Shown: one piece after another, positions 43,016-52,770 of the stretch
Layout of the letters: each line of letters opens with the position of its first letter
How positions within the stretch are numbered: position 1 is the stretch's first letter
Assembly (NCBI GenBank): GCA_003531585.1
Contig: DQFX01000070.1
Coordinates: 7,085-71,084 of the forward strand
From: Oscillospiraceae bacterium
Lineage (GTDB): Bacteria; Bacillota; Clostridia; Oscillospirales; Ruminococcaceae
Reading direction: 5' to 3'
Length of the DNA stretch: 64,000 bases
Notes under the pieces: model-generated
The model's input: the letters and a program-made list of their open reading frames with translations, nothing else
What the model was told of the DNA's origin: nothing
The model's database searches: none
Program-made: the position numbers and the translations under genes

Positions 43016-43041
43016 TAACAGAACAGAAAGGAACCAAACAT

Positions 43042-44247
43042 ATGGCAAAGCTGAACGAAAACTTTTTCAACCTGAAAAAGAACTATCTCTTCATTGATAT
43101 CGGCAAGCGCGTAAAGGCGTACACCGCAGCTCACCCCGAGGCAAAGCTCATCAGAATGGGTATCGGCGACGTTACGCAGCCGCTGGCTCCCGTTGTTGTG
43201 GACGCTATGGTCAAGGCTTCAAAGGAAATGGGCGTCAAGGAGACCTTCCGCGGCTACGAGGACAGCGGCGCAGGCTACGACTTCCTGCGCGAGGCTGTTT
43301 CCAACTATTACAAGAGCTTCGGCGCTGACGTTGACCCCGCCGTTATCCACATCAGCGACGGCGCAAAGAGCGACTGCGGCAACATCATCGACATCTTCGG
43401 CGAGGGTAACACCGTTGTAGTCACCGACCCGGCTTACCCGGTTTACGTAGACAGCAACATCATGAGCGGCAACACCGTAGTTTACGCAAACTCCACCGAG
43501 GAGAACGGATTCGCTGCAATGCCCCCAAAGGACGTCAAGGCTGACCTTATCTACCTCTGCTCCCCGAACAACCCCACAGGCTCCGTTTACACCAAGGCGC
43601 AGCTCAGGGAATGGGTGGACTACGCGCTCGCAAACAACGCAGTCATCATCTTCGACGCGGCTTACGAAGCGTTCATCACAGAAGCAGACCTTCCGAGAAG
43701 CATTTACCTCGTTGAGGGCGCTAAGAAGTGCGCAATCGAGATCTGCTCCCTCTCCAAGACCGCAGGCTTCACCGGAACACGCTGCGGCTACACTATCGTT
43801 CCCGACGAGCTTATCCAGAAGGACAGCAAGGGCAGCGACGTAAAGATCGCCGACCTGTGGAACAGACGTCAGGGAAGCAAGTTCAACGGCGTATCCTACC
43901 CTGTTCAGCGCGCGGCTGAGGCAGTGTTCACCCCCGAGGGTCAGAAGCAGACCAAGGCTACCATCGCGTACTACCAGGAGAACGCACGCATTATCGCAAA
44001 GACCTGCGACGAACTGGGAATCAAGTACACCGGCGGCATCAACTCCCCGTACATCTGGCTCAAGAGCCCGAACGGCATGGGAAGCTGGGAGTTCTTCGAC
44101 TACCTGCTCAACGAGATCCAGGTCGTAGGCACCCCAGGCGCAGGCTTCGGCGCTAACGGCGACGGCTGGTTCAGACTGACCGCGTTCAGCACCCACGAAC
44201 TCACCGCAGAAGCCATGGAGAGATTCAAGACCCTGTTCAAGAAGTAA
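43042..44247 (+). CDS. dapL: LL-diaminopimelate aminotransferase
   Basis: It converts tetrahydrodipicolinate directly to LL-diaminopimelate with glutamate as amino donor, a short route to meso-DAP for peptidoglycan and to lysine. The 401-residue protein has the DapL N-terminus (LNENFFNLKKNYLFIDIGKRV), MGIGDVTQPL, and the PLP-binding Lys in SLSKTAGFTGTRCGY. AAAGGA precedes the ATG at 43042; the longer frame to 42928 runs through the palindromic element. It is transcribed alone and ends at a bidirectional terminator. Confidence 0.97.
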   Translation: MAKLNENFFNLKKNYLFIDIGKRVKAYTAAHPEAKLIRMGIGDVTQPLAPVVVDAMVKASKEMGVKETFRGYEDSGAGYDFLREAVSNYYKSFGADVDPAVIHISDGAKSDCGNIIDIFGEGNTVVVTDPAYPVYVDSNIMSGNTVVYANSTEENGFAAMPPKDVKADLIYLCSPNNPTGSVYTKAQLREWVDYALANNAVIIFDAAYEAFITEADLPRSIYLVEGAKKCAIEICSLSKTAGFTGTRCGYTIVPDELIQKDSKGSDVKIADLWNRRQGSKFNGVSYPVQRAAEAVFTPEGQKQTKATIAYYQENARIIAKTCDELGIKYTGGINSPYIWLKSPNGMGSWEFFDYLLNEIQVVGTPGAGFGANGDGWFRLTAFSTHELTAEAMERFKTLFKK

Positions 44248-44271
44248 TTCTGATTTTCTTTCCGAAATAGC

Positions 44272-44303
44272 AAAAGGAGCTGTAATTTTACAGCTCCTTT
44301 TTT
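44272..44303. terminator. Bidirectional terminator between dapL and the MalT-like gene
   Basis: A 9-bp stem (GGAGCTGTA/TACAGCTCC) with five-base loop is flanked by AAAA and TTTTTT, so it serves both converging genes. Confidence 0.85.
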
Positions 44304-44328
44304 ATTCTGCGATATGGCGCGGCATAGG

Positions 44329-46890
44329 TCACTTTATAGTCGGAATTTTTCCTATAAGACCGCGCCGGTTCTTTACCCCAAGCGCTGCGAAGGTGCGTTT
44401 CAGGCTGCTTTTCACAGCGTCTTCGGATACGCTGAACAGCCTGCAAATATCCTTGTTCTCCACTCCGGAAGCCGCCATCACCGCATATTTGAACGCCGTT
44501 GCCGACAGCCCCAGCTCCTGCCGCAGACCCTCCGCAGAATCAAGCAGGCTTTTCAGCGGTGCCAGATAGTGCTCCGCGAAGTTATCACGCTGAACGCTTG
44601 CGGCGTAGGTTATCTCGTAGGTGCGGACAGTCTCCACGCCTCGGCGGAACTCCGCTCCGAGCCGCTGCGCCTGGTGGATTATAACGGAATACTTCTCCGG
44701 GAGCATCTGCTCTATCTGCCCGAATAGCTCCGGAAACGCCGCGCAGAACTCCCCAAGCGCTGACGGTATCCGGTTCTCCATTGCGATATCCAGCGCCCTC
44801 GTCAGCGCCATTGAAGCACGCTCGAAGCTTCCCAGCGAAAGCGAAGCCTGCGCCGTGCAAAGCCGCAGCGCAATGCTTACCGCCTCGTTTTCGGCGCTGT
44901 CGGCGGCATTAAAGAACTGCTCGGTGTGTCCGGAAAGCAGGTCGTATTTTCCGCTTCGGAGAAAATACATTGCCTTTACCAGCGCAAAATACGGCGCGGT
45001 ATACCGATTGCAGAGCATGTCGGTATCCTCGCTGCATATTGCGTACCACATGTCATCGAAACCGCCGCCGCGAAGCCCTCTGAGAAGCCCCAGGCACAGC
45101 TTGGCGCACTCGCCCTCCTCGGCGTTGGCGTGCGCGTGTTCCGTGTCGTGGATATCCGTGAGTATTTCGTAAAATTCCTCGTAATCCCCGAGATACAGGC
45201 AGCATTTCGCCGCAGAATAGAGCGCGGCAAGCCGTATTGCTCCCTGCTCCCTGACTGAGCAGAAAGTAGCCGCAGCGGAAAGCAGCTCAAGTCCGCCGGT
45301 AAGGTCGCCCTGGTAGTACTTCATCTCGCCGGTGAAGATCATCTGCGCATACTTGCCGTGGTTCAGCATTTCGGTGTACATGTGCTGATACCGTGTGAAC
45401 TGCGCGTTCTCGGTCTGCATGGAATGCCCCCGCCGATGTATCAGGCAGAACACCGACGGCGCGTACATCGTCCACGGGAACTTCGGCGCTTCGTACTCCC
45501 GGCGGATCTTGAAAAGGTCGTAGGCGCGCTTGATGTTCGCGCCCATTTTATCAAGGGAATACAGGTCCTCGTTGGATTTCAGCGCGTACGCGTAGCTTAT
45601 CAGGCGCCGCTTTTCCGCCGCGCTGTGGTCCTCCGAATCTTCTACCCAGCTTATTATTTCGTCGAATTTCCCGAGCAGCATGGGTCTCAGCGGAGAATGC
45701 ATGAGCAGCGCGTTCATACGCAGTATCCTCGGAATAGCCGCCTTGCAGGATAGCGGACATTCCGTCACGAAACGCTGAAGCAGCTTTGAGGACCTCATCA
45801 GCATAAAATATGATACCCTGACCCGGGTGCGGACGTCTGCGGCAAGCTGATACTCCCCTGCAAGAAAGTACTCCAGGAATGACGAGAAGCTTTCTCCGAT
45901 GCGATTATAATGCCGCGCAAAGCATACGCGCATGTCGTGCTGGACATTCTCCGGGAACTCGAAAAACACTCTGTATGCGGCGTGAATCATCGTCGGGTGG
46001 ATCTTCACCGTGCTTGTGCGGCGGTCGATGTCTACAAGCGGGATCATCTGCCGTAGCCGCTCAAGCTCACGTATTATCCCTGCGCGGGTAAAAAGCTCCG
46101 CGCCGAAGAACTCGGTGACGGCGCTGAACGCCCGCAGGTCGCTCAGGAATTCTTCGGGAAGCTCCGGAAACGCCGCCGCTGCGGTCAGCGCGCCGTGAAG
46201 GCTCACCGGCCCCGGCTGGAGCACCGCACGTATCAGCCGCCCCTCCGCAGTGAGGTTCTGGAAATTCTCGCCGCGCTGCGCCAGCATAAGGCAAAGCCGC
46301 GTCCCGAGGAAGGAGCCGCGGCAGGCGCTGTACGCCTCCCTTGCATTGAAGCTTATGCCGCAGCGCCCGGCGTACTCCATCACCTCGGATATGTTCATGC
46401 TAAGGCTGTCGCGCTCGATGAGCGTGAATCCCATTTCATGCGCAAGACCCCGGTAAGCAGGCTTCATCGCGCTGGAAACGAACACGAACCGCGCGCAGCT
46501 GCAGTCCCGGAGCAGCTTTGCCGTGCGGTAGTTTCCCAGCGCTGTGCGAGCCGCGCAGTCGCAGTCAACGATTATCAGAAGCGGTTTCTTCGGACGCGCC
46601 GCCGCGAACTCCTGCGAAACCGCCATGAACTCGCGCTCAGAAAGCGGTTCCGCAAACTCCTGCCCAGTGACTATGGCGCATATCTGCGCGAAGCACTCGC
46701 CGGTATTCCTTGCACCAGTGATAGTCCGCAGCGATATTCCAGCCGGGCGGGTGCGCGAGGTGAACTCCCGCACCAGGGTGGATTTTCCGCAGCCATCGGG
46801 GGCGCTGACGACCGTCACGCGGCTTGTATAGATCCCGCGGAGCATTCCGCTCACGCGTTTCGGAATGTATATTCTGCTGGTATCCGGCAT
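44329..46890 (-). CDS. MalT-like LuxR-family transcriptional regulator (large ATP-binding type)
   Basis: This 853-residue protein resembles MalT-like STAND regulators. A P-loop (SAPDGCGKSTLV, residues 29-40) and Walker B-like LLIIVDCDC begin an ATPase, a helical repeat region follows, and a LuxR-type HTH ends the protein (FKYAVMAASGVENKDICRLFSVSEDAVKSSLKRTFAALGV). Such proteins bind a ligand, often a sugar, and activate transcription. It lies just after the alpha-galactosidase gene on the same strand, separated by a terminator, so regulation of that gene is plausible but not shown. Confidence 0.85.
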   Translation of the reverse strand: MPDTSRIYIPKRVSGMLRGIYTSRVTVVSAPDGCGKSTLVREFTSRTRPAGISLRTITGARNTGECFAQICAIVTGQEFAEPLSEREFMAVSQEFAAARPKKPLLIIVDCDCAARTALGNYRTAKLLRDCSCARFVFVSSAMKPAYRGLAHEMGFTLIERDSLSMNISEVMEYAGRCGISFNAREAYSACRGSFLGTRLCLMLAQRGENFQNLTAEGRLIRAVLQPGPVSLHGALTAAAAFPELPEEFLSDLRAFSAVTEFFGAELFTRAGIIRELERLRQMIPLVDIDRRTSTVKIHPTMIHAAYRVFFEFPENVQHDMRVCFARHYNRIGESFSSFLEYFLAGEYQLAADVRTRVRVSYFMLMRSSKLLQRFVTECPLSCKAAIPRILRMNALLMHSPLRPMLLGKFDEIISWVEDSEDHSAAEKRRLISYAYALKSNEDLYSLDKMGANIKRAYDLFKIRREYEAPKFPWTMYAPSVFCLIHRRGHSMQTENAQFTRYQHMYTEMLNHGKYAQMIFTGEMKYYQGDLTGGLELLSAAATFCSVREQGAIRLAALYSAAKCCLYLGDYEEFYEILTDIHDTEHAHANAEEGECAKLCLGLLRGLRGGGFDDMWYAICSEDTDMLCNRYTAPYFALVKAMYFLRSGKYDLLSGHTEQFFNAADSAENEAVSIALRLCTAQASLSLGSFERASMALTRALDIAMENRIPSALGEFCAAFPELFGQIEQMLPEKYSVIIHQAQRLGAEFRRGVETVRTYEITYAASVQRDNFAEHYLAPLKSLLDSAEGLRQELGLSATAFKYAVMAASGVENKDICRLFSVSEDAVKSSLKRTFAALGVKNRRGLIGKIPTIK

Positions 46891-46912
46891 GCTGTTCCCC
46901 CCCTCTTAGTTT

Positions 46913-46941
46913 TAAAAAACAGAGCGGAATTGCTCCGCTCT
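46913..46941 (-). terminator. Terminator of the alpha-galactosidase gene
   Basis: On the minus strand AGAGCGGA pairs with CCGCTCT and is followed by GTTTTTT, 15 bp past the stop. The MalT-like gene starts just beyond it. Confidence 0.85.
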
Positions 46942-46955
46942 GCTCTATTCTACGT

Positions 46956-49151
46956 TTAGTTTTCCTTAATGAAATGCGCTATATAGCTCTGGAAATCTCC
47001 CCACAGGGACGGAATGTCAAAGCCGCTGTTCATCAGGACTTCTGCGCTGTATACCTTTCCTGTCTCCTCGTGGCGGTAATAGCAGCCCTTCTCAAGACCT
47101 GCCAGGCGCACTCTGTGCAGGAATACGCTCGGTTCCTTCAGGACCTGAACGTACTCCAGCAGAGCTTCGCTCTTGTCCTTTGCAACGAACTCCCACGCGT
47201 CGAAGCGGTCGTTGTCGAACGGATTGCCGATCCTGTAGTGATCGCCGATGCGCACCAGCGGGTTGTACTTGTTGAACTCCTCGATCTGCTTGCGGATATT
47301 CCATTTGTCGTCGTCGGATATCTTGGTGATGTCAAGCTCGTAGCCGAAAGTTCCTACCATTGCAACTCTTCCGCGGGTCTCGAACGGAGTGATTCTTCCT
47401 ACGCAGTGGTTCGGGCTGTCGGAAACGTGCGCGCCGAAGCAGGAGCAGGGATAGCACATCGAAGTTCCGTACTGTATCTTGAGGCGCTCGATGGCGTCGG
47501 TATCGTCGGAGCACCAGATCTGCGGCGAATAATAGAGCATGCCCGCGTCGAATCTGGAGCCGCCGCCGGCGCAGTTCTCAAGCAGAAGGTCGGGGAAATC
47601 GGTGAGCAGGCGCTCCTGGATCTCGTAAACTCCGAGAACGTAGCGGTGCCAGATCTCGCGCTGTCTCTCGGGCGGGAGCACCTCGTTGCCGACCTCGCAG
47701 AGCTGACGGTTCATATCCCACTTTACGTACTCGATATTCGCGGAGGAGAGTATCTTGTACATCTGGCCGTAGATGTAATCGCGGACATCCTTGCGGGAGA
47801 AGTCGATAACAAGCTGAGAACGGCAGGTGGTGCGGGGACGTCCCGGGATATGTATGCACCAGTCGGGATGCGCCTTGTACAGCTCGCTGTCCGGGCTGAT
47901 CATCTCCGGCTCGAACCAGATACCGAACTTCAGACCGAGCTTGTTTACCTCGTCAACAAGGTGCTTCAGACCGCCCTTGATCTTGTCCTCGTTCACGAAC
48001 CAGTCGCCGAGGGAGGACTTGTCGTCGTTCCTGTGTCCGAACCAGCCGTCGTCCATTACCAGCATTTCAATGCCTGCCTTCGCGGATTCACGCGCGATGT
48101 CGAGCAGCTTGTCGGTGTCAAAATTAAAGTAGGTCGCTTCCCAGTTGTTGATGAGTATGGGACGGCGGATATCCTTCCACTTGCCGCGGGTTAGGTTGTT
48201 TCTCATAACGTCGTGGAAGGTGCGGCTCATCGTGCCGATACCGCTCGCTGAGAATACCATGATGACCTCCGGAGCCTGGAACTCCTCGCCGAGGTCAAGG
48301 TGCCAGCTGAAGTCGTACGGGTTGATTCCGGAGAACACACGGGTCTTTTCGTACTGGTTGACCTCGCAGCCCGCAACGAAGCTTCCCGAGTAGCACAGCG
48401 CAAAGCCGTAGCAGTCGCCGTAGTCCTCGGTAGCCTTGTGGTCGACTATCGCGATGAAGTTGTTGTGAGCGTGGCTGGTGGCTCCGCGGCAGCTATCTAC
48501 GAGCTGCTTGCCGAAGTGCAGCGGATTGCGCTGTACGTGGCGCTCCCTCGCCCAGGTGCCGTAGAGGGTGATCATGTCGTAGTCCTTGCTATCAAGCTCA
48601 ACGCAGGCAGAGAGCAGTCTGCGCAGCTCGATGGGGTCGGCGCCGCCGTTCTTCACCTTTACGGAGCGGGTGATAACATCCAGCTTCTCAAACACGCTGT
48701 ACTGGAGCGTGATCTCAAGCCCGTTGTGCGGGTCCTTGCAGTATACCTCAAGGCTGGTAACTTCGTCGTCGGTGTTGGCGTAGGTCGCGGGGAGACCCTC
48801 CAGCTTCTTCTTGCCCTTGTAGATCGCGTAGCTGTCGTAGTAGCACTCGCAGGCGCTCATGCCGTACTTATCCATAAGCTGCATGCACGGCTCGCGGAAA
48901 TCAGCTACGCCGCTTGTCGGGAACTCGATGGCAGCACAGTCGAAGGAGTGCGGTCCCATTCCGTCGTGAGTCGAGGGTACGAACGGCTCGTCGTTCGGGA
49001 TACGCAGCATATGCGTGATGTCAGTCTCGGGAATGGAAGCGCCATAATAAAGGTGCAGCAGGTGGTTGGAATTCGTTACGTGGAAGGCGTAGGTGGTATT
49101 CGGAGTGTCAAGCTTGAACACCCGCTTCTTTTCGTCGTAGATTATCGGCAT
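46956..49151 (-). CDS. GH36 alpha-galactosidase
   Basis: It releases terminal alpha-linked galactose from raffinose, melibiose or galactomannan oligosaccharides, probably in the cytoplasm since no signal peptide is seen. The 731-residue protein fits the GH36 family (about 730), with the nucleophile Asp in YVKWDMNRQ, acid/base Asp in CFGAHVSDSPNH, and VMDDGWFGHRNDDKSSLGDW. GAGAGGTAATGAA precedes the ATG at 49151. galE in this window would handle the galactose. It has a promoter of its own and is flanked by a MalT-like regulator. Confidence 0.95.
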   Translation of the reverse strand: MPIIYDEKKRVFKLDTPNTTYAFHVTNSNHLLHLYYGASIPETDITHMLRIPNDEPFVPSTHDGMGPHSFDCAAIEFPTSGVADFREPCMQLMDKYGMSACECYYDSYAIYKGKKKLEGLPATYANTDDEVTSLEVYCKDPHNGLEITLQYSVFEKLDVITRSVKVKNGGADPIELRRLLSACVELDSKDYDMITLYGTWARERHVQRNPLHFGKQLVDSCRGATSHAHNNFIAIVDHKATEDYGDCYGFALCYSGSFVAGCEVNQYEKTRVFSGINPYDFSWHLDLGEEFQAPEVIMVFSASGIGTMSRTFHDVMRNNLTRGKWKDIRRPILINNWEATYFNFDTDKLLDIARESAKAGIEMLVMDDGWFGHRNDDKSSLGDWFVNEDKIKGGLKHLVDEVNKLGLKFGIWFEPEMISPDSELYKAHPDWCIHIPGRPRTTCRSQLVIDFSRKDVRDYIYGQMYKILSSANIEYVKWDMNRQLCEVGNEVLPPERQREIWHRYVLGVYEIQERLLTDFPDLLLENCAGGGSRFDAGMLYYSPQIWCSDDTDAIERLKIQYGTSMCYPCSCFGAHVSDSPNHCVGRITPFETRGRVAMVGTFGYELDITKISDDDKWNIRKQIEEFNKYNPLVRIGDHYRIGNPFDNDRFDAWEFVAKDKSEALLEYVQVLKEPSVFLHRVRLAGLEKGCYYRHEETGKVYSAEVLMNSGFDIPSLWGDFQSYIAHFIKEN

Positions 49152-49195
49152 TTCATTACCTCTCTGGTGTTGATTTTCCGGTTTCGGATAGCTAT

Positions 49196-49224
49196 AGTAT
49201 AGCATATCCCGTATAATTTTTCAA
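49196..49224 (-). promoter_or_regulatory. Extended sigma-A promoter of the alpha-galactosidase gene
   Basis: TTGAAA (49219-49224) and TATACT (49196-49201) are 17 bp apart on the minus strand, with TGC just before the -10 (extended form). I see no clear operator repeat. Confidence 0.83.
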
Positions 49225-49313
49225 GCGGTTCAGCAAATATTTTAGTTAAAAAATGCTCAATGTTAAGCGGATTTAACTTTGCAGGAAAGCAAGAAAAAAA
49301 TTTCAAAAAGCCC

Positions 49314-49342
49314 TTGACAAGGCGGGAAATTTGTGGTATCAT
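49314..49342 (+). promoter_or_regulatory. trp: Sigma-A promoter of the trp operon
   Basis: TTGACA (49314-49319) and TATCAT (49337-49342) are 17 bp apart, upstream of the T-box leader. Confidence 0.85.
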
Positions 49343-49348
49343 AATCAC

Positions 49349-49718
49349 AACAAAAGAGCCTTCCGGCGTCCAAACCGGTAAGGCCTTACAATTCAATACG
49401 CCCTTACAAACCAAAGACGTGGAGATAAAAATGCTTGTGCACTCCCAGAGAGCGGCCGCTGCTGAGAATACCGCAGAACGCAGAGCATATCAAATGGACC
49501 ACAGAGGGCGCAGTCAAAGGCGGTGTCCAAAACCTGCCGAGTATTCTGCGACGTGTTGCAAGCGTTAATTGCAGGGATATGTTAGTATCCGGCGAGTGTG
49601 CGGCTTCGAGGCCGCAAATTAAGGTGGTACCGCGGTGTAGTGTATACTCCGTCCTTAGAAGCAGAGGTTCTCTGCGTTTAAGGGCGGAGTTTTTGTTTTG
49701 CAGGAAAGGAACATTATC
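49349..49718 (+). promoter_or_regulatory. Tryptophan T-box leader of the trp operon
   Basis: The 370-base leader has the T-box signature AAGGTGGTACCGCG (49621-49634) with the TGGN bulge that reads an uncharged tRNA end. Stem I closes at GTGG (49419-49422)/CCAC (49499-49502), and the specifier loop holds TGG (49495-49497), the Trp codon. A terminator (CTCCGTCCTTA with TAAGGGCGGAG, then TTTTTGTTTT) ends at 49698. An additional hairpin (GCCTTCCGG/CCGGTAAGGC, 49358-49384) precedes stem I. Uncharged tRNA-Trp should switch the operon on. Confidence 0.93.
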
Positions 49719-51191
49719 ATGCTGAAACCTACTCTTGAAAAGGCAAAGGAACTCACCGGATACAGCGTTATCCCGGTCTGCCGCGAGATACTCTCCGACT
49801 TCACGACCCCGATCGAGGTACTGAAAAAGCTCCGCAGAGTCAGCCGCCATGTTTACATACTTGAAAGCGTCGAGAACCAGGAAAAATGGGGACGCTACAC
49901 CTTCCTCGGCTACAACCCCAAGCTGGAGCTTACCTGCACCAACGGCGAACTCACCGTTAAGGACGTCGTTACCGGAAAGACCGAGACCTCTCACCAGGCG
50001 CACCCGGCGGCGTACATCAAGGAACTCATGAAGAAGTACACCAGTCCGAAACTGGAGGGCTTCCCGTCGTTCACCGGAGGTCTGGTGGGGTATTTCTCCT
50101 ACGACTACATAAAATACAGCGAACCCACCCTGAACCTCGACGCGAAGGACGAGGAGCGGTTCAAGGACGTTGACCTCATGCTGTTCGACAAGGTAATCGC
50201 CTTCGACAACATACACCAGAAGATAGTCCTGATAACCAACATCTCCACGAGCGACCTCGAAAACGAGTACGCAAAGGCAGAAGCAGACCTCGCCGAAATG
50301 GAGCAGCTCATCAGAAACGGCAAGCCCGCCGATATCCCGCACGGAAAGCTCCGCTCGGAGTTCCGCAGGCTGTTCAGCGAGGAACAGTACTGCGCAATGG
50401 TCGAGAAGGCGAAGCACTACATCTACGAGGGCGACATATTCCAGGTGGTGCTCTCAAACCGCCTTGACGCGGACTTCGATGGAAGCCTGCTGGACGCGTA
50501 CCGCGTTCTGAGGGCTACCAACCCCTCCCCTTACATGTTCTTCTTCTCCAGCGATGATATGGAGATCGCCGGAGCCTCCCCCGAGACCCTCGTGAAGCTC
50601 GAAAACGGAACGCTCCACACCTTCCCCCTCGCCGGGACCCGCCCGAGGGGCGCTACGGACGAGGAGGACAAGCGCCTCGAGACCGAGCTGCTCCACGATG
50701 AAAAGGAGCTTTCCGAGCACAACATGCTCGTCGACCTCGGACGAAACGACATCGGAAAAGTCAGCAAGTTCGGCTCCGTGGAGGTCGAAAAGTACATGTG
50801 CATCGAGCGCTATTCTCATGTAATGCACATCGGCTCCACGGTGCGCGGCGAGATTCTCGGCAGCAAATCCGCACTGGACGCCGTGGACGCGGTGCTCCCG
50901 GCGGGTACTCTCTCCGGCGCTCCGAAGCTCAGGGCGTGCGAAATAATCAATGAACTTGAAAACAACAAGCGAGGAGTTTACGGCGGCGCGGTCGGCTACA
51001 TCGACTTCCGCGGAAACCTAGATACCTGCATTGCGATACGCCTTGCGTTCAAGAAGAACGGCAGAGTGTTCGTCAGAAGCGGCGCGGGAATCGTAGCAGA
51101 CAGCGTTCCGGTCAACGAATACAACGAGTGCATCAACAAGGCGAAGGCAGTCATGAACGCGCTCACCATCGCGCAGGAGGAAGACATATGA
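49719..51191 (+). CDS. trpE: Anthranilate synthase component I
   Basis: With TrpG it converts chorismate and glutamine to anthranilate, the first step of tryptophan synthesis. The 490-residue protein has the N-terminal regulatory domain (ILESVENQEKWGRYTFLG; the ES motif binds feedback Trp in related enzymes) and the chorismate-binding domain with SNRLDADF, ASPETLVKL, PLAGTRPRGAT, DLGRNDIGKVSKFGSVEV and GAGIVADSVP. GGAAAGGAACATTATC precedes the ATG at 49719. It overlaps trpG by four bases. Confidence 0.97.
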   Translation: MLKPTLEKAKELTGYSVIPVCREILSDFTTPIEVLKKLRRVSRHVYILESVENQEKWGRYTFLGYNPKLELTCTNGELTVKDVVTGKTETSHQAHPAAYIKELMKKYTSPKLEGFPSFTGGLVGYFSYDYIKYSEPTLNLDAKDEERFKDVDLMLFDKVIAFDNIHQKIVLITNISTSDLENEYAKAEADLAEMEQLIRNGKPADIPHGKLRSEFRRLFSEEQYCAMVEKAKHYIYEGDIFQVVLSNRLDADFDGSLLDAYRVLRATNPSPYMFFFSSDDMEIAGASPETLVKLENGTLHTFPLAGTRPRGATDEEDKRLETELLHDEKELSEHNMLVDLGRNDIGKVSKFGSVEVEKYMCIERYSHVMHIGSTVRGEILGSKSALDAVDAVLPAGTLSGAPKLRACEIINELENNKRGVYGGAVGYIDFRGNLDTCIAIRLAFKKNGRVFVRSGAGIVADSVPVNEYNECINKAKAVMNALTIAQEEDI

Positions 51192-51760
51192 TACTTCTGA
51201 TAGATAACTACGACAGCTTTTCATACAACCTCTACCAGCTCATCGGCGGCATAAACCCCGACATCAGGGTCATTCGCAACGACGAAATGACCGCCGATGA
51301 GATAATGGCTCTGAAGCCCTCTCACATCATTGTAAGCCCCGGCCCCGGCAGACCCTGCGACGCAGGCGTGTGCGAAGAAGTAATAAAGACCGCCGCCGGA
51401 AAGATACCGATACTCGGCGTGTGCCTGGGTCATCAGGCGATTTGCGAGACCTTCGGCGCCGAGATAACCTACGCAAAGAAGCTCATGCACGGAAAGAAGT
51501 CGGTTACAACGCTGGATACGTCCAGCAGGCTGTTCCGCGGGCTTCCTGAAAAGTGCGAGGTAGCGCGCTACCACTCGCTGGCGGCTTCCGAGGAGGGCTT
51601 CCCGGAGTGCCTTAAAGTCACCGCCCGCACCGACGACGGCGAGATAATGGCGGTGGAGCACAGGGACTATCCGATTTTCGGAGTTCAGTTCCACCCGGAA
51701 TCAATACTTACAACGGACGGAAGAAAAATGGCCGAGAACTTTCTGGAGGTAACATTATGA
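51188..51760 (+). CDS. trpG: Anthranilate synthase component II (glutamine amidotransferase)
   Basis: It splits glutamine and passes ammonia to TrpE. The 190-residue class I amidotransferase has the nucleophile Cys in GVCLGHQAI, and the His-Glu pair in [20 protein letters not shown] matches the family. It may also serve p-aminobenzoate synthesis, since no separate pabA is seen. Overlaps of four bases on both sides (trpE, trpD) indicate tight coupling. Confidence 0.96.
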   Translation: MILLIDNYDSFSYNLYQLIGGINPDIRVIRNDEMTADEIMALKPSHIIVSPGPGRPCDAGVCEEVIKTAAGKIPILGVCLGHQAICETFGAEITYAKKLMHGKKSVTTLDTSSRLFRGLPEKCEVARYHSLAASEEGFPECLKVTARTDDGEIMAVEHRDYPIFGVQFHPESILTTDGRKMAENFLEVTL

Positions 51761-52770
51761 TAAAGGAAATGATAAAGAAGGCTGCCGAGGGCATTGACCT
51801 TACCTACGATGAAGCTGCGGAAGTAACCCGCGAGATAATGACCGGAAGCACGACTCCGGCGCAGACCGCGGCGTATCTGACCGCGCTCCACATCAAGGGC
51901 GAGACCACCGACGAGATATCCGCTTCCGCATATGTAATGCGCGACTGCGCAGACCGTGTGAACTACCCCGGCGACGTGCTCGAAATTGTAGGAACCGGCG
52001 GCGACGGCTCCAACTCCATCAACGTTTCCACTATCTCCGCTCTGGTATGCGCAGCGGCTGGCGCTAAGGTCGCTAAGCACGGCAACCGCGCAGCCTCCAG
52101 CAAGTGCGGCACCGCCGACTGCCTCGAGGCCCTCGGGGTGAATATCTCCACCGACCCGGCTGGCAGCGTGAAGCTCCTCGACGAGGTGGGAATGTGCTTC
52201 CTGTTCGCGCAGAAGTACCACAGCGCAATGAAGTACGTAGGCCCCGTCCGCAAGGAAATAGGAATTCCGACCGTGTTCAATATCCTCGGGCCGCTCACAA
52301 ACCCGGCTCACGCAAATGTGCAGCTCCTCGGAGTTTACAAGCCGGAGCTGCTCATGCCCATGGCAAAGGCGCTGACCAAGCTCGGCGTAAAGCGCGGTAT
52401 GGCGGTCTACGGAACCGATAAGCTCGACGAGATATCCGTCAGCGCTCCCACTAAGGTGGTGGAGTTCTCGGACGGCAATTTCGAGGAGTATGAGATAACC
52501 CCCGAGCAGTTCGGCATGAAGCGGCACGACAAATCCGAGCTTGCAGGCGGCACCCCCGCTGAAAACGCCGAAGCAGCACGCTGCATTCTCTACGGCGAAA
52601 AGAGCGCCGGAAGGGACGCGGTTCTGCTGAACGCAGGCGCGGCGCTCCACATCTTAAAGGGGATCACCATTGAGGACGGGATACAGCTCGCCGCCGATAC
52701 CATCGACAGCGGCGCGGCAATGAAAACTCTTGAAAAGTATATCAAGGTTTCCAACGAGGTCAAGGCATGA
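51757..52770 (+). CDS. trpD: Anthranilate phosphoribosyltransferase
   Basis: It joins anthranilate to PRPP. The 337-residue protein has the PRPP-binding motifs [14 protein letters not shown] and [22 protein letters not shown], then GPLTNPA. Length is standard (about 335). It is a separate protein from TrpG, unlike the fused forms of enterics. It overlaps trpG and trpC by four bases each. Confidence 0.97.
   Translation: MIKEMIKKAAEGIDLTYDEAAEVTREIMTGSTTPAQTAAYLTALHIKGETTDEISASAYVMRDCADRVNYPGDVLEIVGTGGDGSNSINVSTISALVCAAAGAKVAKHGNRAASSKCGTADCLEALGVNISTDPAGSVKLLDEVGMCFLFAQKYHSAMKYVGPVRKEIGIPTVFNILGPLTNPAHANVQLLGVYKPELLMPMAKALTKLGVKRGMAVYGTDKLDEISVSAPTKVVEFSDGNFEEYEITPEQFGMKRHDKSELAGGTPAENAEAARCILYGEKSAGRDAVLLNAGAALHILKGITIEDGIQLAADTIDSGAAMKTLEKYIKVSNEVKA

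Noticed and set aside
42800..43041. Lysine riboswitch before dapL
   Set aside because: The leader is occupied by the palindromic element and shows no lysine riboswitch core.
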